Shown here: positions 57,759 to 64,000 of the stretch, in pieces | How the letters are laid out: every line of letters begins with the position of its first letter | Position numbering within the stretch: position 1 is the first letter of the stretch | Source of the DNA: Verrucosispora sp. WMMD573 | GTDB lineage: Bacteria; Actinomycetota; Actinomycetes; Mycobacteriales; Micromonosporaceae | NCBI RefSeq assembly: GCF_027497175.1 | Contig: NZ_CP114901.1 | Coordinates: 2,108,001-2,172,000, forward strand | Direction: 5' to 3' | DNA: 64,000 nucleotides | Translations under genes and position numbers: made by a program | The notes under the pieces: model-generated | Databases searched by the model: none | What the model was told of the DNA's origin: nothing | What the model saw: the letters and a program-made list of their open reading frames with translations, nothing else

Positions 57759-57815
57759 CGATCATGAAGTTGTTGTCGCGACACGCCGAGGAGGGGGATA
57801 ACAACTTCATGATCG
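57759..57815. terminator. Long palindrome after the TrmH gene, probable terminator or repeat element
   Basis: CGATCATGAAGTTGTTGTC (57759-57777) and GATAACAACTTCATGATCG (57797-57815) are 19-base inverted arms with one mismatch and a 19-base loop. Like the palindrome at 53132, the arms are AT-richer than the surrounding DNA. It is placed between two genes on the same strand. Confidence 0.72.
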
Positions 57816-57899
57816 AGCGGGGATGCGGGGGGGCGGTGGGTTGGGGGGAATGGGGGCGCTCGGCTTGACGGGGAGCCGCCAGGGGGTGACGGTGGAGTG

Positions 57900-58595
57900 G
57901 TGACGGTTGCGGTGAGTTGTCCCAGATGCGGCGGGTCGGTGCGGGCGCCGGACCTCATGCATCCGGAATCCCGCTGTCCCGACTGTGGGCCGGTCGCCCC
58001 GCTGCACGTGCCCGAGCACATCGGTGCCGAGATCGTGGCCAGCGTGGTCGAACATATCCAGACCGCCGCCCAGTCGCAGCGGCCGGTGGTTCCGCTGTGG
58101 TGTCCGTGGCCGCTGCCTCCGGGTTGGACCACCACGGGAGTGGCGTGGGCCGGCGACGACCGGCTCGGGGTACGCGCCACGGCGGTCGCCTGTGCCGGGC
58201 CGGCGCCGTTGGGCGGTGGGCCGGCGGATCTGGTCTTCGTGGCCGAGGAGCCCGGTGTGGGGCTGGGCACGCGATACGCCGGGGTGCCCGGCCCGGACGC
58301 CGGTCCGGAACTGGCGGAGGCGCTGACCGACCCCGGCCCGGGGCATCCTGGCCACGTCGGACGCGCCGGGATCAAGGTGGCCGGTCACCCAACTCCACTG
58401 TGGTTGGTGAACTCGTTACCGGATCGAAGCGCGTACGCCGGCGAGGCTCGGGGAATGTGGCTCTATGCGATAGCCTGGCCGGCGAGTGCGGGGCATCTGC
58501 TCGCGGAGGACGTGCTGCTGCACGACCTGGTCGAGTGGACGCCGCCCGAGCTCGTGTACGGCGCACCATCTCCGTATCTGCACGGGAAGGCTTGA
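57900..58595 (+). CDS. DUF6758-type zinc-ribbon protein
   Basis: GTG 57900 (GTG 57897 equally possible) gives 231-232 residues. A zinc ribbon is visible at the start (CPRCGGS and CPDCGPV). The main domain has VVPLWCPWPLPPGWTTTGVA, then DRLGVRATAVACAGPAPLGG, PADLVFVAEEPGVGLGTRYA and AYAGEARGMWLYAIAWPASA, which from memory is the DUF6758 family. The function is unknown. It uses the rare codon TTA at 58416-58418. The small membrane-protein gene and the PH-domain gene follow. Confidence 0.8.
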   Translation: MTVAVSCPRCGGSVRAPDLMHPESRCPDCGPVAPLHVPEHIGAEIVASVVEHIQTAAQSQRPVVPLWCPWPLPPGWTTTGVAWAGDDRLGVRATAVACAGPAPLGGGPADLVFVAEEPGVGLGTRYAGVPGPDAGPELAEALTDPGPGHPGHVGRAGIKVAGHPTPLWLVNSLPDRSAYAGEARGMWLYAIAWPASAGHLLAEDVLLHDLVEWTPPELVYGAPSPYLHGKA

Positions 58596-58711
58596 CAAGT
58601 CTCCCTGAATGTCGGAGAACGGACGCAGATATTCACGGTAAGACACCACGCTGATACTCTGGGTGCCGCTGCGGTAATGGGACCCGGCGCCGCGCGAGAG
58701 GATGGCCCGCC

Positions 58712-58870
58712 ATGGTCAAGAAGGTCCTCACCTGGGCCGGAATCGCATTCTTGATCTTCTTCGTCGCCTACCGGCCAAATTCCGCCGCGGACGTGTTCAA
58801 GTCGCTGGGTGGCGGCATCATGGACATCGCCCAAGGCTTCGGCGACTTCTTCACCTCACTGGTCGCCTAG
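58712..58870 (+). CDS. Small single-pass membrane protein (52 residues)
   Basis: ATG 58712 to TAG 58868-58870 encodes MVKKVLTWAGIAFLIFFVAY followed by a short outer or amphipathic part (KSLGGGIMDIAQGFGDFFTS). The same small protein type occurs before PH-domain genes in many actinomycetes, as I remember. The next gene starts six bases later. It is probably a membrane component acting with the PH-domain protein; no function is known. Confidence 0.8.
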   Translation: MVKKVLTWAGIAFLIFFVAYRPNSAADVFKSLGGGIMDIAQGFGDFFTSLVA

Positions 58871-58876
58871 CCTCCG

Positions 58877-59749
58877 ATGGGAAGCCCCTCCGGCCCACCC
58901 TTCGATCCCGACGATCCCGACCGGGCCCGCCGGGAACGCGACACAGAGCCGATCCCTCGAATCGATCCGGACGACGGGCCGGGCTACGGCACCGGCCCCC
59001 GTCGCTCCGACGGTCCGTCCTTCTCCGACGACGCCGGCTATGGCGACGGTCCGTACGCCGGCGAGGGTCGGTCGGGTCGGGCCTGGGCACGCGACCCGGA
59101 GGCCGGTTACCTGTCCCCGGAGATCTCCGAGGAGGAGTTGGCCGGCCTGCGCGCCGATGCCAGCGGCACCACTCCCCGCAGGGTGCTGCCGCTGGAGGAC
59201 GAGCCCAGCTCGTTGGTCGCCCGATACCTGTTTCCGACCGAGCGGTACCGGGGCGAGTGGAAGCGGCACTGGGTCCACCTCGTCACCCCGATCATCGTCG
59301 GCATCGCAGCCACCTTCGTGCTCGGCTACCTCTCCGGCTTCCTCGCCGGTCAGGACGTCGGCGCGCTCACCACGATCGCGGTGCTGCTCTGGTTCGCGGT
59401 CATGGGCTGGGTGGCGTGGCGGGTCGCCGACTGGTGGTACGACCGCTTCATCCTGACCAACAAACGGGTGATGGTGGTCAACGGCATCGTCACCCGGAAG
59501 GTGGCGATGATGCCCCTGACCCGGGTGACCGACATGAAGTACGAGCAGACGCCAGCGGGCCGAGCGCTCAACTATGGCACCTTCGTGCTGGAGTCCGCCG
59601 GTCAGGAGCAGGCGCTACGCGAGGTCAAGAACCTGCCCAACCCCAACGAGCTCTATCTGCGCGTCGTCGAGGAGATGTACGAGCCGCAGGCGGTCGAGGC
59701 CCGGTTGGGCAAGGAGCAGGACGAGGCGAAGGCCGACGACGGTGCCTGA
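58877..59749 (+). CDS. PH-domain membrane protein (bPH_2 type)
   Basis: The 290-residue protein has a disordered acidic N-terminus of about 110 residues. Two membrane helices follow (HLVTPIIVGIAATFVLGYLS; TTIAVLLWFAVMGWVAWRVA), then the bacterial PH domain with DRFILTNKRVMVVNGIVTRK, MPLTRVTDMKYEQTPAGRAL and YGTFVLESAGQEQALREVKN. Such proteins are thought to organise membrane regions. It lies six bases after the small membrane-protein gene, so the two are one operon. Confidence 0.9.
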   Translation: MGSPSGPPFDPDDPDRARRERDTEPIPRIDPDDGPGYGTGPRRSDGPSFSDDAGYGDGPYAGEGRSGRAWARDPEAGYLSPEISEEELAGLRADASGTTPRRVLPLEDEPSSLVARYLFPTERYRGEWKRHWVHLVTPIIVGIAATFVLGYLSGFLAGQDVGALTTIAVLLWFAVMGWVAWRVADWWYDRFILTNKRVMVVNGIVTRKVAMMPLTRVTDMKYEQTPAGRALNYGTFVLESAGQEQALREVKNLPNPNELYLRVVEEMYEPQAVEARLGKEQDEAKADDGA

Positions 59750-59849
59750 AACTTCCTGACCGAACATCGGAGATATTGCGCACCTTCCGTCCTCGACCCG
59801 CTGGTCACGCTGTGGCAGGCTGCGGCAGGATCAGGCACGGAGGTGGCGT

Positions 59850-60590
59850 GTGGCCAGCAGCAATCCGCTGGAAGACGAGTTTCGCGACTTCGTCGCGGCC
59901 CGCTCCGGCGCCCTGCTGCGTACCGCGTACCTGCTCACCGGGGACTGGGGCACCGCGGAGGATCTTCTCCAGACCGCGCTGACCAAGACGTATCTGGCGT
60001 GGAAGCGGCTGGGTGGGATCGAGGCGATCGAGCCCTACGCCCGACGAGTCATGGTCAACACCTCGACGAGTTGGTGGCGGCGTCGCTGGCACGGTGAGCG
60101 GCCGACCGAGGCGCTGCCCGAACAGGCCGCCACCGACGAGATCGAACGCCAACTGGACCGGGACGTGCTCTGGCGGCACCTGCGTGCGCTGCCCGCCCGG
60201 CAGCGTGCGGTGCTGGTGCTGCGTTTCTACGAGGACATGTCGGAGGCGCAGACCGCCGCCATGCTGGAGATCTCGCCGGGCACCGTGAAGAGTCAGACCT
60301 CCCGAGCACTGGCCACGCTGCGTCGACGGATCGGCGCGGAGGAGGCCTTCGGTCCGCGCGCGGGCCGGCCGGAGCCAGCCGAGCAGCCAATTGGTAGGTC
60401 GGAGCCGAAGGCGCAACCGGCCGGAAGGTCGGAGCCGACGACGCGGCCGACCGGAAGGTCGGAGCAGGCTGCGCAGCCGGCCGGGACGGTGGGGCGGGTC
60501 GAGCAGCCGGGCAACCGGCCCGGCACCGAAGATCCGCAACCGGAGGGCGCCGGCCGGCCCGGAACGGCGCTGGTCGGAGAGCGACAGTGA
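59850..60590 (+). CDS. SigE-family ECF RNA polymerase sigma factor
   Basis: GTG 59850 with GGAGG at 59839 gives 246 residues. Region 2 is DFVAARSGALLRTAYLLTGD to EPYARRVMVNTSTSWWRRRW, and region 4 is LPARQRAVLVLRFYEDMSEA to GTVKSQTSRALATLRRRI. This is the group annotated as SigE family in Micromonospora and Streptomyces. After region 4 the protein has about 75 extra residues with ten-residue repeats (PAGRSEP units). The next gene overlaps by four bases (GTGA) and encodes a membrane protein, probably its regulator. Confidence 0.92.
   Translation: MASSNPLEDEFRDFVAARSGALLRTAYLLTGDWGTAEDLLQTALTKTYLAWKRLGGIEAIEPYARRVMVNTSTSWWRRRWHGERPTEALPEQAATDEIERQLDRDVLWRHLRALPARQRAVLVLRFYEDMSEAQTAAMLEISPGTVKSQTSRALATLRRRIGAEEAFGPRAGRPEPAEQPIGRSEPKAQPAGRSEPTTRPTGRSEQAAQPAGTVGRVEQPGNRPGTEDPQPEGAGRPGTALVGERQ
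60388..60480 (+). repeat. 30-base tandem repeat in the sigma-factor gene
   Basis: About three 30-base units coding for (P-x-G-R-S-E-P-x-x-x) lie in the C-terminal extension of the sigma factor, keyed by the recurring word GGTCGGAGC. The unit length preserves the frame. Confidence 0.7.
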
Positions 60591-61846
60591 ATCGCAAATC
60601 ACCAGCTCATGACAACCAGAGCCGACTCCCGAATCGTTCATTGGACGTGCCGCCCAATGACCTCGAAGGTGCCCTCCGGGAGATGTTGTCCCGGCGGGCA
60701 GCCGTGACGCGTGCGGTCGCCACCGATCCAGCAGGTGCGGCCATCCGACGGGCCAACCGGATGCAGCGCCGCCGGACCCTGGCCGGCGTCGGCCTGGCCG
60801 TGCTGGCGATCGTCGTGGTCAGTGGAGGCAGCCTGCACCTGCGTGACAACCGGCCACCGGCGAGCGGCACGGTGGTGATCGGAGACCCAGATCAACGGCT
60901 GCTCGTCGATCGCACCATTCCGCCGCCCGGGCCGGACACCGCCCCTCCGCTCGCCGAGGTCGACCTGTTGATTGACGGGTCGATCGCCACCGCGCAGGGC
61001 CGACGGGTGCCGTTGCTCGGCACCGGCGAGGTGGAACGGGCACATCGACTCACCGACGGCCATGGCTGGTTGGCCGTCGGAGCACCGACCTTGGCCGGGC
61101 GGTTCCTGTGGGCGGTGGCTGCGGACGGCACCGCGCAGGTGCTGCTGGCCGGTGCCGACGAGATCGTCTTGGATGCAGTCGGCCGGCAGGTCGCCTGGAA
61201 ACAGGGCACCGTGCTGGCGGCCGCGGGAATCGTCAACGGCGAGCTTGCCACCACCGTGCGGGCCGAAGCGCCGGCCGAGGCGGTGCCGCTGCGGTTCGTC
61301 AATGGTGCCGTGCTGGTCAGGCTGACGCCCGACCGCCCCGGGCACGTGCTGTGGCCGCTGAGCCCCGGCCCACTGGCCCAGGGCGCCGACCGGGCCAGTA
61401 CCCACATCTTCGGTGCGCTGCCCGACGGACGCCTGGTCGGTGAGATCAGCCCAGGCGCCGGGTCGCCCGCCTGCCTCACCCTGCTCGAACCGGCCCGGGA
61501 TCTTCGGCCCAGCCAGCCGGACTGCGGTCCGGAGACGGCTGGCGACGGCCGGGGCGCAGTGTCGCCGGACGGGCGCTGGCTGCTGGTCAACGGTCGGTCG
61601 GCGGGTGAGGACTCGGCGCTGCTGGTTGATCTGGCCAGGCTCGAAACGTCCACCGGGGTACCCGCCGGGCCGCCGATGACCGACACCGTGGTCTGGAGTA
61701 GGCCCGACACGGCCTACTACGCCGATGCCGCCGGCGGCCTGGTCCGGTTGTCCGTCGATCGGGCCACCGCGGGCCGTCCCGCCGCGCCGAACGCTCTGCC
61801 CGGCCTCCCCGCCGGTGAGCTACCGGTGGTGGTGAGCGGTGGCTGA
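60587..61846 (+). CDS. Single-pass membrane protein, candidate anti-sigma partner
   Basis: GTG 60587 overlaps the sigma-factor stop. The 419-residue protein has a short cytosolic part (DLEGALREMLSRRAAVTRAV), one membrane helix (RTLAGVGLAVLAIVVVSGGS) and a large exterior domain rich in beta-propeller-like repeats (DGHGWLAVGAPTLAGRFLWA, DEIVLDAVGRQVAWKQG, GRGAVSPDGRWLLVNGRSAG). No zinc anti-sigma motif HxxxCxxC is present, so control of the sigma factor is inferred from coupling and topology only. Confidence 0.82.
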   Translation: MNRKSPAHDNQSRLPNRSLDVPPNDLEGALREMLSRRAAVTRAVATDPAGAAIRRANRMQRRRTLAGVGLAVLAIVVVSGGSLHLRDNRPPASGTVVIGDPDQRLLVDRTIPPPGPDTAPPLAEVDLLIDGSIATAQGRRVPLLGTGEVERAHRLTDGHGWLAVGAPTLAGRFLWAVAADGTAQVLLAGADEIVLDAVGRQVAWKQGTVLAAAGIVNGELATTVRAEAPAEAVPLRFVNGAVLVRLTPDRPGHVLWPLSPGPLAQGADRASTHIFGALPDGRLVGEISPGAGSPACLTLLEPARDLRPSQPDCGPETAGDGRGAVSPDGRWLLVNGRSAGEDSALLVDLARLETSTGVPAGPPMTDTVVWSRPDTAYYADAAGGLVRLSVDRATAGRPAAPNALPGLPAGELPVVVSGG

Positions 61847-61870
61847 CCCGGGATGCGGTGACCGCGGGCG

Positions 61871-62731
61871 ATGACCCCTCGGATCGACCTGCACACGCAT
61901 TCCACGGCCAGCGACGGCACGCTCGACCCGGCCGAGCTGGTGCGTGCCGCCGCCGTGGCGGGACTGGACGTGGTGGCGATCACGGATCACGACACCACCG
62001 ACGGCTGGGCGCCGGCGCTGCGTGCCCTGCCGCCCGGGCTGCGGCTGGTCCGTGGCGCGGAGCTTTCCTGCCGATGGGACGGCGAGCAGCCCCCGGTGCC
62101 GCTGCACCTGCTGGCGTACCTCTTCGATCCGGCGCACCCGGATCTGGTCGCCGAGCTGACCCGGGTGCGCGCGGCGCGGCTGGCCCGGGGCGAGCGGATG
62201 GTGGACCTGCTGCGTGCCGACGGCATCGAAGTGGACTGGCCGGAGATCCTGGCCCTGGCCGGCGGCGGGACGGTGGGCCGACCGCACATCGCTCAGGCAC
62301 TCATCCGGGCCGGTCTGGTCGCCACCACCAGTGAGGCGTTCGGGCCGGACTGGCTGGGGGAGCGGTACCGGTTGCCCAAGGAGGACATCGACGTGTTTCG
62401 GGCCGTACGGCTGATCCGGGCGGCCGGCGGCGTGACGGTGTTCGCTCATCCCCGGGCCAGTCGGCGTGGCCGGATCGTGCCCGACGAGCTGATCGCCGAA
62501 CTGGCCGCGGCGGGGCTGGTCGGCCTGGAGGCCGACCACGAGGACCATTCGACCGTCGAGCGGGCCCACGTACGCGGCCTCGCCGCCGAACTGGGCCTGC
62601 TGGTGACCGGCTCGTCGGACTTCCACGGCAGCCACAAGACGGTACGGCTCGGTGCCTTCACCACCGGCGTCGAGGCGTACGAACGGATCGTCGCCGCCTC
62701 CTCCGGGGTGACCGAGGTCGCTTCGGGCTGA
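61871..62731 (+). CDS. PHP-domain phosphoesterase
   Basis: ATG 61871 gives 286 residues with the four PHP motifs: [50 protein letters not shown] and [13 protein letters not shown]. The family hydrolyses nucleotide phosphates (3',5'-bisnucleotides or 5'-phosphates of oligoribonucleotides) with three metal ions. It is followed after 40 bases by marC, a common neighbour pair in actinobacteria. Confidence 0.93.
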   Translation: MTPRIDLHTHSTASDGTLDPAELVRAAAVAGLDVVAITDHDTTDGWAPALRALPPGLRLVRGAELSCRWDGEQPPVPLHLLAYLFDPAHPDLVAELTRVRAARLARGERMVDLLRADGIEVDWPEILALAGGGTVGRPHIAQALIRAGLVATTSEAFGPDWLGERYRLPKEDIDVFRAVRLIRAAGGVTVFAHPRASRRGRIVPDELIAELAAAGLVGLEADHEDHSTVERAHVRGLAAELGLLVTGSSDFHGSHKTVRLGAFTTGVEAYERIVAASSGVTEVASG

Positions 62732-62771
62732 CCTGGGTTTCGACGCCGACCGGCACGGCTACGGTGACCGG

Positions 62772-63386
62772 GTGGATCTCAAGCTCTTCGGCGAGGTCTT
62801 CGTGACCCTGCTGGTGATCGTCGACCCGCCCGGCATGATGCCGATCTTCCTGGCGCTGACCGGCCCGCTGTCCGCGCGGGAACGCAACCGGGCTGCCTGG
62901 CAGGCGGTCGCGCTGGCGCTGGGCGTGATCGTGATCTTCGCGGTGGCGGGTCAGACCCTGCTCGCCTACCTGCATGTCGACCTGCCGGCGTTGCAGGCGG
63001 CCGGTGGGCTGCTGCTGATCCTGGTGGCGCTGGAACTGTTGACCGGCAAGACCGACGACCCGACCAAACAGGCCACCGCGAACATCGCCCTGGTGCCGCT
63101 GGGTACGCCGCTGCTGGCCGGACCCGGCGCGATCGTGGCGACGATGCTCTTCGTCCAGCGGGCCGACAGGGCGGGCGACTTCTCCGCGATCGCCGCCGCC
63201 ATCGTCGCGGTGATGCTCACCGTCTGGATCGTGCTGCGATTCTCCGGAGGCATCGTGAAGGTACTGCGTCCGGGCGGGATCGAGGTGCTCACCCGGATCG
63301 CCGGCCTGCTGCTGGCGGCGATCGCCGTACAGCTCATCGCGGACGCGATCGCGGCGTTCGTGGCCCAGTACAACGGCGCCGGCTGA
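62772..63386 (+). CDS. MarC-family integral membrane protein
   Basis: GTG 62772 gives 204 residues with six membrane helices (FGEVFVTLLVIVDPPGMMPI, AVALALGVIVIFAVAGQTLL, GGLLLILVALELL, IAGLLLAAIAVQLIADAIAA). The motif VDPPGMMPIFLALTGPLS is the family signature. The function is unsettled; the link to multiple antibiotic resistance is historical only. It lies between the PHP gene and a RecB-type nuclease gene. Confidence 0.92.
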   Translation: MDLKLFGEVFVTLLVIVDPPGMMPIFLALTGPLSARERNRAAWQAVALALGVIVIFAVAGQTLLAYLHVDLPALQAAGGLLLILVALELLTGKTDDPTKQATANIALVPLGTPLLAGPGAIVATMLFVQRADRAGDFSAIAAAIVAVMLTVWIVLRFSGGIVKVLRPGGIEVLTRIAGLLLAAIAVQLIADAIAAFVAQYNGAG

Positions 63387-63429
63387 CCGGCCCGCCCGGT
63401 CTGTCGGGGGTGGATGGCAGGATCAGGTC

Positions 63430-64000
63430 GTGCGACGAGCCTCTCCAGCCGGACGACCCGCCGCCGGTGGCCGCGCGCCCCGGCCCCGTGACGCGCAGCC
63501 CGAGCAACTCGGCTTCGACGGCATGCCGGACCGCCTCTTCGTCTGCACGCCGAGCCGCCTCGGCACGTACGCCGACTGTCCACGGCGCTACCGCCACTCC
63601 TACGTCGACCGTCCGGCGCCGCCGAAGGGCCCACCCTGGGCACACAACTCGCTCGGCGCGAGCGTGCACACCGCCCTGAAGAACTGGTATGCGTTGCCCG
63701 CCGACCGACGCCGTCCGGAGGTGCTGCCGACCCTGCTCAAGAGCACCTGGGTACGCGAGGGCTACCGCGACGACGAGCAGGAACGCGGGGCCTACCGGCG
63801 GGCGCTCGGCTGGCTGGAGGCGTACGTTGGTGGGCTGGATCCGGCCGACGAGCCGATCGGGGTGGAACGGGTGGTGGCGGTGAAGACCGGGGTGCTGGCC
63901 TTCAATGGCCGCGCCGACCGGATCGACTCGCGGCCCGGCCCGCAGGGGCCCGAGTTGGTCATCGTTGACTACAAGACCGGCCGCGCCGGGCTGGACGGCG
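63430..64000 (+). CDS. RecB-type PD-(D/E)XK nuclease, 3' end outside the window
   Basis: GTG 63430 opens a frame that runs to the window edge (190 codons). It carries the helical start CTPSRLGTYADCPRRYRHSY with a Cys that may join an Fe-S cluster, then AHNSLGASVHTALKNWYALP and, near the end, FNGRADRIDSRPGPQGPELV followed by IVDYKTG, the core of the PD-(D/E)XK active site (D-I/V-D-Y-K). This matches the family of AddB/RecB-like exonucleases (mycobacterial Rv2119). It probably degrades DNA ends during repair. The C-terminus is missing here. Confidence 0.9.
   Translation, partial: MRRASPAGRPAAGGRAPRPRDAQPEQLGFDGMPDRLFVCTPSRLGTYADCPRRYRHSYVDRPAPPKGPPWAHNSLGASVHTALKNWYALPADRRRPEVLPTLLKSTWVREGYRDDEQERGAYRRALGWLEAYVGGLDPADEPIGVERVVAVKTGVLAFNGRADRIDSRPGPQGPELVIVDYKTGRAGLDG

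Overview
The window is high-GC actinobacterial DNA, most likely Micromonospora or a close relative in the Micromonosporaceae. This rests on GTG-rich starts, many 4-base ATGA/GTGA gene overlaps, and families typical of that group (DUF6244-like and DUF6758-like proteins, a SigE-family sigma factor, DUF3117, a ClgR-type regulator). Gene order over about 28-41 kb also resembles the Mycobacterium tuberculosis Rv1207-Rv1232c neighbourhood, as I remember it.

Accessory part, 1-18.9 kb. It opens with the tail of a TPR-type regulator and an EamA exporter. A reverse operon follows, encoding an XRE-HTH protein fused to a SLOG nucleotide-binding domain plus a RibD/DHFR-like reductase. Divergent from it runs a tightly coupled seven-gene operon (3894-10652): NDP-sugar epimerase, HPr-kinase-like P-loop kinase, GT2 glycosyltransferase, APH-fold kinase, two GT4-like glycosyltransferases and a histidine phosphatase. 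This looks like an unassigned pathway for a glycosylated, probably phosphorylated, product. Next comes a decayed polymorphic-toxin locus: a DUF6244-like protein, a headless CdiA-type tRNase toxin tail, its immunity gene, a second toxin-tail stub and a frameshifted second immunity gene. tRNA-Arg(CCT), a small secreted protein and a winged-helix/alpha-beta-hydrolase fusion follow. The part ends in a gene graveyard at 16.4-18.9 kb: a TolB-like stub, an MFS pseudogene with three frameshifts, a DNRLRE fragment and an IS1182-type transposase fragment.

Core-like part, 18.9-64 kb. An NmrA-like oxidoreductase and HxlR regulator form a divergent pair, followed by clpP with a ClgR-type regulator, a K+ channel, korAB, a surface protein and an orphan nuoA. 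Then comes the mycobacteria-like stretch: folP2-type DHPS homologue, DivIVA-domain protein, SRPBCC protein, tag, an enoyl-CoA hydratase/paaX pair, DUF3117, pepA, O-methyltransferase, htrA, tatB, mrp, DUF1003 and MgtE-N/CBS. After 41.5 kb are mixed metabolic genes, including three that fit the ethylmalonyl-CoA pathway: a malyl-CoA-lyase-like enzyme, an acyl-CoA dehydrogenase and a MaoC mesaconyl-CoA-hydratase-like enzyme. Others include a radical SAM protein, HTTM membrane protein, thioredoxin and TrmH methylase. The window closes with a small membrane protein/PH-domain pair, a SigE-family sigma factor with a candidate membrane regulator, a PHP phosphoesterase, MarC and a truncated RecB-type nuclease.

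Several strong hairpins sit between genes. Two of them, at 53132 and 57759, have unusually long nearly perfect arms and look like members of a repeated intergenic element.
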